Source: Runella sp. CRIBMP (lineage in GTDB: Bacteria; Bacteroidota; Bacteroidia; Cytophagales; Spirosomataceae). From it: a stretch of DNA of 64,000 nucleotides. The notes under the pieces were generated by a model. The model saw nothing but the letters and a program-made list of their open reading frames with translations. It was not told where the DNA came from and did not search any database. Positions 26,014 through 33,979 of the stretch are shown in pieces. A program made the position numbers and the translations under genes. Positions within the stretch are counted from its first letter, which is position 1. Each line of letters opens with the position of its first letter. Location of the stretch: positions 558,001-622,000 of the forward strand of contig NZ_JAAAKZ010000001.1 in assembly GCF_009905605.1 (NCBI RefSeq). The letters run 5' to 3'.

Positions 26014-27099
26014 CTAGTCAGCCAACCAAATTTTCTGACTGACGCGTTTACCTTGATGCTCACCCACTAACCAATACCACCCGTCGGGGGCAATTGTTTG
26101 AAAAATGTAATCTTCAATCCCCAAAGACTGCCACTGAAGCGGAATAGCTTGCCCATTAAACGAGAATAATTTAATTTCGGAAGGCAGAAAATGGCGAAGC
26201 CTCACCTGAATATTTCGGGCTGAAGTCGGATTGCCAAACACCCAAAGTTGGGGCGCATTTATGTCAAAATGAATGGGGATTATTTTGGAATATACAAATT
26301 GCCCGTCGCGGTCTACTTGGCGCAGTCGATAATAGATCACACCCGGAACGGGTGCGGCGTCGGTGGCGGTATAGATTGTTCGCTCGCTGATATCGCCGGC
26401 GGCGGTCAATGATTGAAACGTGACGAATTCACTTAAATCGCGGCTTCGCTGAACGTCAAAGTGACTGGCGTTTTGTTCCCAAGACGTTTCCCAATTTAAT
26501 TCCACTTGATTATCAACTACCTCTCCCCGAAAATAAGTAAGCTCTACTGGCAAAGGTACAACGGTGACGTTGCCGTTAACGCGCAGATTATCAATGCGAA
26601 GCGTACCTAAATCATCCATGGCGCTGTAAGCATAAATACGAAATGTTACGGTGTTTTCGAGACCGCTGAACGAAATGGAATAATTCTGCGTACCGAAGTT
26701 TTCGCCTACCGAACCTGAACCCAGATTGCCGCTGAATCCATCTTGACTTGAGCGCAATGCAACTTGCGTGGGCCCTTGCGGCGAGCGGTTACAGGCGAAA
26801 GAAACCGATGTAATGGCGCATCGATAGTTTTTGGGAGTAATTGAAAACTCTAAATATTTATTGGTATTTAGGCTGCCTATTGACCAGAGGCGGATGCTGA
26901 TGGCGGTTCCTGATGCACCCGCTGGATAGCCTGCCTGATTCACATTCCCACTTAGTCCGACTGATGAAATATTCACATTTGGGCTGTTGACAGAGCCGCT
27001 GGTATTTTCTTCAAAATCCCAAGAAGCGGTAAAAGGGGTTTGGGCCTGTGCAGTGAGCACAAACAGAGAAAGCACCAAAATAAACAGCTTGAAGTGCAT
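26014..27099 (-). CDS. Secreted beta-rich protein with divergent T9SS-like C-terminus
   Basis: 361 residues. Signal peptide ends at AQAQ. The first 170 residues form a beta-sandwich-like region (SWDFEENTSG, RIDNLRVNGN), then a fibronectin-like segment beginning VELTYFRGEVVDNQVELNW, which in Bacteroidota proteins typically precedes sorting domains. The last 70 residues, with GWYWLVGEHQGKR and a final basic/hydrophobic QKIWLAD, resemble a T9SS type A domain but lack the usual YPNP start (FGNPTS stands there). Export by T9SS is therefore likely but not certain. Confidence 0.75.
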   Translation of the reverse strand: MHFKLFILVLSLFVLTAQAQTPFTASWDFEENTSGSVNSPNVNISSVGLSGNVNQAGYPAGASGTAISIRLWSIGSLNTNKYLEFSITPKNYRCAITSVSFACNRSPQGPTQVALRSSQDGFSGNLGSGSVGENFGTQNYSISFSGLENTVTFRIYAYSAMDDLGTLRIDNLRVNGNVTVVPLPVELTYFRGEVVDNQVELNWETSWEQNASHFDVQRSRDLSEFVTFQSLTAAGDISERTIYTATDAAPVPGVIYYRLRQVDRDGQFVYSKIIPIHFDINAPQLWVFGNPTSARNIQVRLRHFLPSEIKLFSFNGQAIPLQWQSLGIEDYIFQTIAPDGWYWLVGEHQGKRVSQKIWLAD

Positions 27100-27116
27100 T
27101 GTTTTCCCCTTTAATG

Positions 27117-27166
27117 ATGAACGTCTATTGAGTAATCAGGGCCCTGATTATTCAATAGACGTTCAT
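27117..27166. repeat. 50-base near-perfect palindrome without loop
   Basis: Centred on GGGCCC at about 27141/27142, arms of 25 with a single mismatch (G/T). It lies 17 bases upstream of the secreted-protein start and 45 bases past the mazG stop on the same transcript direction. It could end mazG transcription, form the leader of the next gene, or be a mobile palindromic element. Confidence 0.8.
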
Positions 27167-27211
27167 TTGAGAAAAAGTAACGGAGTTGAGACTCAATCCG
27201 TTGATAGAATT

Positions 27212-28027
27212 TTATAGGGCTTTGGCTTTATTCCAATATTCATCCATTTCGGCCAGCGTCATTTCATGTAGCTGTTTGCCGTCGGCGCGGGATTGGGTTT
27301 CGAGGTAGGTGAAACGTTTGATGAATTTTTTATTGGTACGTTCCAGAGCCGTTTCAGGATTTATATCAATAAAACGGGCGTAATTGACCAATGAAAACAA
27401 CAAATCGCCAAACTCACCTTCGGCTTTTTCTTTGTCAATCACCGAATTGTCGTCTGCGTTGAAATGCTCTTTGAATTCCTGCATTTCTTCCTCTACTTTT
27501 TCCCACACCTGCTGCTTTTCTTCCCAGTCAAACCCCGCACCACGGGCTTTTTCCTGAATACGCATGGCTTTGACAAGCGCTGGTAGCGAGGCAGGCACGC
27601 CGCCCAATACCGATTTGTTGCCTTCTTTGAGTTTGATTTGTTCCCAATTTTGCTTTACCTGCTCTTCTGTATCGGCTATTGTATCACCATAAATATGCGG
27701 GTGACGCACGATGAGTTTTTCGCAAATACCGTGAAGTACGTCTTTTATCTCAAAGTCGTTAGTTTCGGAAGCAATTTTGGCGTAGAAAACAATGTGCAGC
27801 AAAATATCGCCCAATTCCTTTTTGATTTCGGGCAAATCATTCTCCATGATGGCATCCGACAACTCGTAGGTTTCTTCTATGGTCAAATGCCGCAAACTGT
27901 GCATTGTCTGCTTTTTATCCCACGGACACTGCGCCCGCAAATCATCCATGATGTTGAGCAATCGGTCGAAAGCGAGAAGTTGTTGGATGCGGCTTTCGGG
28001 AAGGTCGGATAAACTGCGAGTTGTCAT
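27212..28027 (-). CDS. mazG: Nucleoside triphosphate pyrophosphohydrolase MazG
   Basis: 271 residues, the normal two-domain length. MazG hydrolyses NTPs to NMP and PPi, clearing aberrant nucleotides and, in some bacteria, modulating ppGpp. The first domain starts with LRAQCPWDKKQTMHSLRHLTIEETYEL, seen here as CPWDKKQT and EETYEL, with EXXED-type metal positions (KKELGDILLHIVF). The second domain repeats the pattern (EGEFGDLLFSLVNYARF). Cytoplasmic. No mazEF toxin-antitoxin genes are nearby. Confidence 0.95.
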   Translation of the reverse strand: MTTRSLSDLPESRIQQLLAFDRLLNIMDDLRAQCPWDKKQTMHSLRHLTIEETYELSDAIMENDLPEIKKELGDILLHIVFYAKIASETNDFEIKDVLHGICEKLIVRHPHIYGDTIADTEEQVKQNWEQIKLKEGNKSVLGGVPASLPALVKAMRIQEKARGAGFDWEEKQQVWEKVEEEMQEFKEHFNADDNSVIDKEKAEGEFGDLLFSLVNYARFIDINPETALERTNKKFIKRFTYLETQSRADGKQLHEMTLAEMDEYWNKAKAL

Positions 28028-28141
28028 GGTTAATTAATGTTCATTTATAGTCAAGATATGGTCATGTTTTGTTGAAAAGCAATTCGGTTACAATACGTGA
28101 CGCGAAGCGCCTGACCAGTTTGCCAAATATGTTTCAATTTC

Positions 28142-29227
28142 TTACAAAATCACTTCTTCTAACATCTTAATATACTGCGCTACGCCTTGCTCAATTTCGT
28201 GCAGGTAGATGAATTCGTTGGCGGTATGTGAGCGCTCGGAGTGGCCTGGGCCCATTTTTAAAGAGGGACAATCCAACAGCGCTTGGTCGGAGGTAGTGGG
28301 AGAGCCGTAAGCCGTACGGCCCAATTTGAGCCCAGCCTGCACAATAGGATGCTCCACAGCAATGCTCGATGGGCGCAGGCGAATCGAACGCGGATGTACC
28401 TCCGATTGGATGTTTTGACGAATAGTTTCGATGATTTCTTCCAGCGTGTATTGCTCCGTGACACGGACGTCGACGGTGAACTTACAGGTATCGGGCACCA
28501 CGTTGTGCTGGCTACCAGCGTTGATGATGGTCACCGACATTTTGATGGGGCCGAGCGTAGGGGATACTTTGGGGAATTTATAATTGGTAATCCACTGAAT
28601 GTCTTGAATGGCTTTGTATATCGCGTTTTCTCCCTCTTCACGGGCTGCGTGGCCTGATTTCCCGTGCGCAATGCAATCTAATACCAATAGCCCTTTTTCG
28701 GCTACGGCGAGGTGCATTTCGGTGGGTTCGCCCACGATGGCAAAGGCAATTGGTGGCAGGTCATCTACAATCATTTCCAGTCCTTCGCGGCCCGATATTT
28801 CTTCTTCGGCGGTGGCGGCCAGCGCAACATTATGGGTCAGATGCGGGTTATCATAAAAATAACAAAACGTAACAATGAGCGACGTAAGTGGCCCGCCGGC
28901 GTCATTGCTTCCCAAACCAAACAGTTTACCATCTTGCACGAGCGGCTCGTAGGGGTTCAGGGTCCAAGAAGGGTTTGGTTTGACGGTATCGTGGTGGGAG
29001 TTGAGCAATACGGTGGGCTTTTTGGGGTCAAAAAAGCGATTAAACGCCCAGATATTGTTTTTTTTACGTTGAAAAGGAATGCCTTTACGCGTCAAAAAAG
29101 CCTCAATCAGCGCTGCCGTTCCTTCTTCTTCTTTGCTGAATGACTGCGTAGCAATCAGTTGCTTTAGTAATTGAATCGCCTCTTGCGCCAATGTGGCAGG
29201 CGATGAAATTGTGCTGGTTTCAGACAT
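28142..29227 (-). CDS. M20-family metallo-deacylase, acetylornithine deacetylase-like
   Basis: About 361 residues from the ATG at 29227. The M20 dinuclear metal site is visible in order: H in NSHHDTVKP, D in SNDAGGP, the catalytic EE in AEEEISG, then the later GEPTEMHLAVAEKG and the C-terminal GPGHSERSHTANE His. Such enzymes remove acyl groups from amino acids, and in Bacteroidota this group acts on N-acetylated or N-succinylated arginine-pathway intermediates. The frame opens at 29251, but a TACCTTTG -7 box overlaps that codon, so 29227 is preferred. No arg genes are adjacent. Confidence 0.9.
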   Translation of the reverse strand: MSETSTISSPATLAQEAIQLLKQLIATQSFSKEEEGTAALIEAFLTRKGIPFQRKKNNIWAFNRFFDPKKPTVLLNSHHDTVKPNPSWTLNPYEPLVQDGKLFGLGSNDAGGPLTSLIVTFCYFYDNPHLTHNVALAATAEEEISGREGLEMIVDDLPPIAFAIVGEPTEMHLAVAEKGLLVLDCIAHGKSGHAAREEGENAIYKAIQDIQWITNYKFPKVSPTLGPIKMSVTIINAGSQHNVVPDTCKFTVDVRVTEQYTLEEIIETIRQNIQSEVHPRSIRLRPSSIAVEHPIVQAGLKLGRTAYGSPTTSDQALLDCPSLKMGPGHSERSHTANEFIYLHEIEQGVAQYIKMLEEVIL

Positions 29228-29248
29228 AAATATGGGTTTTGTCTGGCG

Positions 29249-29256
29249 CAAAGGTA
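29249..29256 (-). promoter_or_regulatory. -7 element of the M20 gene, decides its start
   Basis: Minus-strand TACCTTTG, exact TAnnTTTG, overlapping the upstream ATG at 29251 and placing transcription start downstream of it. Confidence 0.5.
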
Positions 29257-29305
29257 AGTTTTTTAGTCCATAGTCTATTGTTCATTACCAACGATTTTAT
29301 TCGAT

Positions 29306-29638
29306 ATGTCTATCCCTGAACAAATTCAAAACGAAGTACTTCGGCCCATTCTCAAGGCCCAAAATGACCTTTTTGTCTTGCTCTTTCGCCATCAAGTAAG
29401 TAAGCGCAAAGTTAATTTTGAGAATTATTCACCCGAAGACAAAGTCATATACATCGAAAAAACGATTCGCAAAGACATCAATTTCCGGAGCCTATTGGTC
29501 GGTGTCGTTGTGGGGCATTTTACGCCTGAGCAATACGAAGCCTACCGCCCGTTGGACGAAGAACTAAACAAGCGGATTATCAATATGTTAATCAAGCGCT
29601 TGTGTTCTCAATTGGAACTACTGGTTGTCAACCCTTAA
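29306..29638 (+). CDS. Conserved-looking cytoplasmic protein of unknown function
   Basis: 110 residues, mostly helical, no signal peptide or membrane segment. Sequence such as RPILKAQNDLFVLLFRH and DKVIYIEKTIRKDINFR is well composed for a folded protein, and the gene starts from the divergent side of the M20 gene, but I do not recognise the family. Its last 21 bases overlap the end of the convergent alpha/beta hydrolase gene, which is common in compact genomes. Confidence 0.7.
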   Translation: MSIPEQIQNEVLRPILKAQNDLFVLLFRHQVSKRKVNFENYSPEDKVIYIEKTIRKDINFRSLLVGVVVGHFTPEQYEAYRPLDEELNKRIINMLIKRLCSQLELLVVNP

Positions 29639-30475
29639 CAAACTGTCTAGTGTAGACTGATACATCGGAAAGCTATCCAAATGCAGGTGATGACCCTTGG
29701 GAAGTGTCGTTAATTGAGCCTTAACAGGAGAGTGCGATGATAACAAAATAAGGCTGTTTGTGTAAGGCACCGTTACGTCGTCGGTGCCGTGAAAAAGATG
29801 AATAGGGCAATAAATGTGCGCAAAGCAACTATCGGTGCGGAATTTGTACCGCGTGAGCCATTCGTACGGGAAAATCGGCAACTGCGTATGGCCTAGCGCT
29901 GGGATACTTGCATAAGGTGCTTCCAGAATCAGCCTTTTTGGGCGATTGTTAGCCGCTATTCGCGAAGCCATGCCCGAGCCGATGGAGTAGCCGTATACGA
30001 TAATGGAGTCTTCTGAAAAGCGCTCTTTGAGGAAATCATACACGTATTGCGCGTCGCGGTGGAGGGTCTCTTCGGAGCGTTTGCCAGTGCTTTTGCCGTA
30101 GCCTCGGTAATCGTACATCAAAACGTTGTATCCTCTTTTGGTAAATCGTTCAGCATATTCGCGGCCCCAACGGGCTAGATTATCGCGATTTCCGTGGAAA
30201 AACAAAACGACTTTTCCAGGGATGAACGTAGAGCGTTTAAGCCCGACCGAATCTCTCGTGCCAAACCAGAGAGCGTTTAGTCTGACTTGGCCTTTTTCGG
30301 GTTCAAAAGTGATTTCCTCAAACGGAATCTTGAAGTTATACGCATAACTAGTAGCCAAGGTCGTGGGCCGAAATAACACCAGCGGATGTAGCCACCAAAT
30401 CAATAGGGCGACGGCAGCATAAATAATAACTCCCCACTGGGCCATTTTGGCTATTACTGACATAAAAATCCGCAC
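29618..30475 (-). CDS. Membrane-anchored alpha/beta hydrolase
   Basis: 285 residues. One N-terminal hydrophobic helix (about 12-32) anchors a hydrolase domain outward or inward. Domain marks are FHGNRDNLARW (oxyanion region), the nucleophile elbow GYSIGSG, the acid in FHGTDDVTVP and the final PKGHHLHLDSF His. This is the BEM46/YfhR-like set of serine hydrolases of unknown substrate. Convergent with the gene ending at 29638, with a 21-base overlap of ends. Confidence 0.88.
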   Translation of the reverse strand: MRIFMSVIAKMAQWGVIIYAAVALLIWWLHPLVLFRPTTLATSYAYNFKIPFEEITFEPEKGQVRLNALWFGTRDSVGLKRSTFIPGKVVLFFHGNRDNLARWGREYAERFTKRGYNVLMYDYRGYGKSTGKRSEETLHRDAQYVYDFLKERFSEDSIIVYGYSIGSGMASRIAANNRPKRLILEAPYASIPALGHTQLPIFPYEWLTRYKFRTDSCFAHIYCPIHLFHGTDDVTVPYTNSLILLSSHSPVKAQLTTLPKGHHLHLDSFPMYQSTLDSLLRVDNQ

Positions 30476-30657
30476 AGATTGGTTCGTTTGGCGTTGGTTG
30501 TGTTTTGCAGTGCCGTTTTGTAAAGTACAAAAGTCTAAATAAAGGCTTAACTTCGTGGCAATTAACGAAACTTTCTCTAAAATAATACCGTTTATTCATA
30601 CCCGTTTAACCAACAACGGATAACCATTAATCCCGGATTGACGGGAAGTAAGTATAG

Positions 30658-31893
30658 ATGAATTCAACCGCCAAAAAACAGGAAACCGCCGTATTAGTTG
30701 CCATCACTACCCAACGCCAAACTGCCGAACAAACCCAGGAATACCTGCAAGAGTTGGCATTTCTGGCTTCTACTTTGGGGGTAGAGACGGTCAAGACATT
30801 TACGCAAAAACTCGAATATTCAGATAATCGCACCTTTGTCGGAAAAGGTCGGCTCGAAGACATCAAAACCTTTGTGACTGCCAACCCCGTAGACATGATT
30901 ATCTTTGACGATGAGCTGATTCCTTCGCAGGTACGTAACCTCGAAGCTGAATTTAAAGACATAAAAGTGCTCGACCGTAGCTTATTGATTCTTGATATTT
31001 TTGCCATGCGCGCCCAAACCGCTCAGGCAAAAACTCAGGTGGAATTAGCGCAGTATCAATACATGTACCCACGATTGACCCGTATGTGGTCGCACTTAAG
31101 CCGTCAGAAAGGTGGTGTCGGGATGCGTGGCCCCGGGGAAAAAGAGCTTGAAACTGACCGACGAATTGTGCAGGACCGCATCGCATTCCTGAAAGAAAAG
31201 CTCGAAAAGATTGACAAGCAGAGCGTTACTCGCCGCAAAGAGCGTAACCGGCTGGTGCGTGTGGCGCTGGTGGGCTATACCAACGTGGGCAAATCTACGC
31301 TCATGCGTCGCTTGGCCAAAACTGATGTATTTGCCGAAAACAAACTCTTTGCCACCGTCGATTCTACGGTGCGTAAAGTAGTGCTTGAAAATATCCCTTT
31401 CCTGTTGACCGACACGGTAGGGTTTATCCGTAAACTACCTACGAAACTCATTGAGTCGTTTAAATCGACCCTCGACGAAGTGCGTGAGGCTGATATTTTG
31501 CTGCACGTTGTTGATATATCACACCCGTCGTTTGAGGAGCAAATCGAAGTTGTAAATCAGACCTTGGCCGAAATCGGGGCAGGTGATAAATCGACGGTGA
31601 TGGTATTTAATAAAATTGACGCGTACCATCCCAAAAAAGAAGCTTTTGACGAAGTGGTTGAAACTGAAGAAGGCGAAATAGTGGTGGAGCAAACCAAGGA
31701 AATGGTGCTTGAAAAGCTCAAAAAGAGTTATTACAATGCTTCGGCAGAGCACGTGGTGTTTATCTCAGCCCAAAACAGCGAGAATTTGGGCGAACTGCGA
31801 ACTAAACTATTTGAGTTGATAAAACAAAAACACTACGTTATTTACCCAAATTGGCTCAATGTACCCTTTACAGACGTTGATTTTGCCGAATAG
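30658..31893 (+). CDS. hflX: GTPase HflX
   Basis: 411 residues. HflX is a ribosome-associated GTPase that splits stalled or heat-damaged ribosomes. The N-terminal HflX domain (about 10-200) contains FVGKGRLEDI and the Gly-rich GGVGMRGPGEKELETDRR linker; the G domain follows with G1 GYTNVGKST, G3 DTVGF and G4 NKID. There is a C-terminal charged insert before ISAQNSENLGEL. The gene immediately precedes the tRNA-Arg repeat locus. Confidence 0.97.
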   Translation: MNSTAKKQETAVLVAITTQRQTAEQTQEYLQELAFLASTLGVETVKTFTQKLEYSDNRTFVGKGRLEDIKTFVTANPVDMIIFDDELIPSQVRNLEAEFKDIKVLDRSLLILDIFAMRAQTAQAKTQVELAQYQYMYPRLTRMWSHLSRQKGGVGMRGPGEKELETDRRIVQDRIAFLKEKLEKIDKQSVTRRKERNRLVRVALVGYTNVGKSTLMRRLAKTDVFAENKLFATVDSTVRKVVLENIPFLLTDTVGFIRKLPTKLIESFKSTLDEVREADILLHVVDISHPSFEEQIEVVNQTLAEIGAGDKSTVMVFNKIDAYHPKKEAFDEVVETEEGEIVVEQTKEMVLEKLKKSYYNASAEHVVFISAQNSENLGELRTKLFELIKQKHYVIYPNWLNVPFTDVDFAE

Positions 31894-31917
31894 TTTTCAG
31901 ACATTTGCCGAAAATCA

Positions 31918-32089
31918 GACTCCGTAGTTCAACGAATAGCGCGGAACGCCGCCCGATAATCGTTTCCTAAACGCTTGATTTGGGGGCTTGTGATTTTAAA
32001 ATAGACTCCGTAGTTCAACGGATAGCGCGGAACGCCGCCCGATAATCGTTTCCTAAACGCTTGATTTGGGGGCTTGTGGTTTTAAAATA
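31918..32089 (+). repeat. Two tandem 86-base truncated tRNA-Arg(CCT)-like units
   Basis: Units at 31918-32003 and 32004-32089 differ at only two positions. Each copies the tRNA 5' acceptor strand and D-arm (GACTCCGTAGTTCAAC), then has a 15-base GC-rich insertion, then the anticodon arm with the CCTAA loop, and then diverges: the T-arm and 3' acceptor strand are absent. They abut the intact tRNA in exact phase (86-base period). Neither can fold as a full tRNA. Confidence 0.9.
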
Positions 32090-32161
32090 GACTCCGTAGT
32101 TCAACGGATAGAATAAGCGTTTCCTAAACGCTTGATATGGGTTCGATTCCCGTCGGAGTCA
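32090..32161 (+). tRNA. tRNA-Arg (anticodon CCT)
   Basis: A 72-base gene with a complete cloverleaf. Acceptor 32090-32096 pairs with 32154-32160, discriminator A at 32161. D-arm 32099-32114 (4-bp stem with one G-U), anticodon stem 32116-32120 / 32128-32132 with loop TTCCTAA and anticodon CCT at 32123-32125, short variable loop, T-arm 32137-32153 with TTCGATT loop. It reads AGG codons. The 3' CCA is not encoded. It follows two truncated copies of itself. Confidence 0.96.
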
Positions 32162-32680
32162 CAATGTTTTCTTTCAAAGCGTTTCCAAAACGCTTGCTAT
32201 GTTCGGAGTTGCGGTCGATTCTAATGAGAAGCTGTTTAGTTTTTTCAAAATTATCCTAAAACGTCCAATAGGTTAAGCCCTGCCTACCTTCAATTTCTGT
32301 TAGAGTTACTAACTTTTTTCAAAGTGTTTCTTAATCCCTTCCTAAGAAGGGGGGGGCTTTCGATTTTTAGGTAACTCATTACCTCCTGCCCGATAACACA
32401 ATTCTTCCCAAAGTTGCTGACTATTCTTGCGTCGGATGGTAGATATTCTTCTCTATCAAATATTTAAACTACCTAGTTTACAATGCGTTCTGCTATATTA
32501 TTTTGGGCAAAAGAACATAAAAAATCTAATTTTTGCGAAGAGCTAGTTTCAAATTATATAGCCGTTTACGAGAATAATTCGGCATGCTAAGTATTATTGA
32601 TTTTTGGTGTTAAAGTCTAATTAATAATTTTTATATCAATATAAAAACGGACACTATTTATAGTAGATTTTTAATCACTA

Positions 32681-32712
32681 TTGTTTTTTTATCTATGTAA
32701 TGACTAATTTTG
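32681..32712 (+). promoter_or_regulatory. Candidate promoter of the aminotransferase cassette
   Basis: TTG at 32681-32683, 21-base spacer, TAATTTTG at 32705-32712 (exact TAnnTTTG). The -7 box spans the junction of the first two 21-base repeats. Predicted leader of about 105 bases before 32823. Confidence 0.5.
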
Positions 32713-32749
32713 TCTATGGAATGGATGATTTTATCTATCTAACCCTTTA
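32687..32749 (+). repeat. Three tandem 21-base degenerate repeats
   Basis: Units 32687-32707, 32708-32728 and 32729-32749 share TTTT(A/G)TCTAT at the same phase. A 21-base period equals two helical turns, as expected for a protein-binding array on one face of DNA. They overlap the promoter of the downstream cassette. Confidence 0.6.
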
Positions 32750-32822
32750 TGCTTTGAAATAATAAATTGCCCGTATTCCATAGTCGTTCCTCTCTAAAGC
32801 CTAACTTGAAAAACCTATCTTT

Positions 32823-33971
32823 ATGATTACTGAAAAACCTATGAACGAGTTTCCTGTAATGGATACAGGAGATGGTATTGTGTTATTCCATCCAAACATC
32901 CCTGCTAAAGCGGCCTTAAATGTGACCGAAGTTCTGAATACTCGATGGATTGGGCAAGGGCCTAGGGTAGAAGAATTTGAAAACCGCTTTGAAGAAAAAT
33001 TCACGGCCCCTTGCAAGAGTTTAGCGGTAGGGTCGGGTACTGATGCGCTGCATTTATCGTACTTGCTGGCGGGTTTACAGGCCGGCGATGAGGTGATTGC
33101 ACCAGTTTTTACTTGCACTGCCACCAATATTCCGTTTCTCTACATGGGGGTAAAAATCGTCTTTGCTGATGTCGACGAAAACCTCAATATTGACGTCAAC
33201 CATGTAGCAAGTCTTATTACTCCAAAAACCAAAGCCATTGTTTGCGTGCATTACGGCGGACTACCCTGCGATATGGACGAACTTTGGGCCTTGGGAGCAA
33301 AACACAATATTGCCATCATAGAAGACGCCGCCCATGCCGTAGGAGCAAAATACAAAGGTGAGTACATTGGTAGTCAAAGCGATTTTACGATGTTTTCGTT
33401 TCAGGCCATCAAGCACATCACAACGGGCGATGGGGGCATGTTGGTGGTCAAAGATAAGTCATTGGTGGAAAAAGCCAAACGTTTGCGTTGGTTCGGTATC
33501 GACCGTAGCAGCAAACAAAAAGGTATTTGGGAAAACGACATCGTGGAGGTGGGTTATAAATATCAGATGACCGATATTGCTGCGAGTCTCGGGTTGGCGT
33601 CTCTTGAGGAGTTTGATGAGCATTTGGCGCACCGCCAAAAATTATACCGTTTGTATTGCAATTTATTGAAAGATATTAAAGGGATACGGGTCATCGGAAG
33701 CGAATACACCGACCGTGAGCACGCCGCTTGGTTGTTGACCGCTGAGGTTGACAACCGTGAAAATCTGGTGAAATACCTACGTGAACACGGGGTAGAATCG
33801 GGTCAGGTACATTATCGCAATGATAAATACACCATCTTTGGAGGCCGAACTCCAGGGCAATTTCCCAAAATGGACGCCATTGAAGACCGCTATTTGGTGT
33901 TGCCGCTTCACGCCAAAGTGACCGAAGAAGACGTTGAATATATCGCCTATATTCTCCGAAAAGGATGGTAA
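32823..33971 (+). CDS. DegT/DnrJ/EryC1/StrS-family PLP sugar aminotransferase
   Basis: 382 residues. These enzymes aminate keto-sugars of nucleotide sugars for glycan or antibiotic synthesis. PLP-binding marks: SGTDALHLSY near the N-terminus, EDAAHAVGA (D168 contacts the PLP ring nitrogen) and the Schiff-base lysine K197 in FQAIKHITTGDGGML. Cytoplasmic, full length. It opens a three-gene cassette with a glycosyltransferase and a methyltransferase, together suggesting modification of a surface polysaccharide with an amino sugar. The sugar itself is unknown. Confidence 0.93.
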   Translation: MITEKPMNEFPVMDTGDGIVLFHPNIPAKAALNVTEVLNTRWIGQGPRVEEFENRFEEKFTAPCKSLAVGSGTDALHLSYLLAGLQAGDEVIAPVFTCTATNIPFLYMGVKIVFADVDENLNIDVNHVASLITPKTKAIVCVHYGGLPCDMDELWALGAKHNIAIIEDAAHAVGAKYKGEYIGSQSDFTMFSFQAIKHITTGDGGMLVVKDKSLVEKAKRLRWFGIDRSSKQKGIWENDIVEVGYKYQMTDIAASLGLASLEEFDEHLAHRQKLYRLYCNLLKDIKGIRVIGSEYTDREHAAWLLTAEVDNRENLVKYLREHGVESGQVHYRNDKYTIFGGRTPGQFPKMDAIEDRYLVLPLHAKVTEEDVEYIAYILRKGW

Positions 33972-33979
33972 ATAATGCT

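Larger units (their letters stand above)
32162..32822. other. 660-base AT-rich gap downstream of the tRNA
   Basis: No gene found. A degenerate copy of the tRNA anticodon arm lies at 32178-32194. A G-run occurs near 32349. Three 21-base repeats and a promoter occupy 32681-32749. The AT richness and the position next to a tRNA suit an old integration or rearrangement site, but no integrase or att repeat was recognised. Confidence 0.55.

Noticed and set aside
31918-32161. Possible CRISPR-like array (three regular repeats)
   Set aside because: The units are tRNA-derived, have no variable spacers between them, and no cas genes are present.
32178-32194. Anticodon-arm-like sequence with a CCA loop that could suggest a tRNA-Trp
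   Set aside because: No acceptor, D-arm or T-arm surrounds it; it is treated as a degenerate piece of the tRNA-Arg repeat region.
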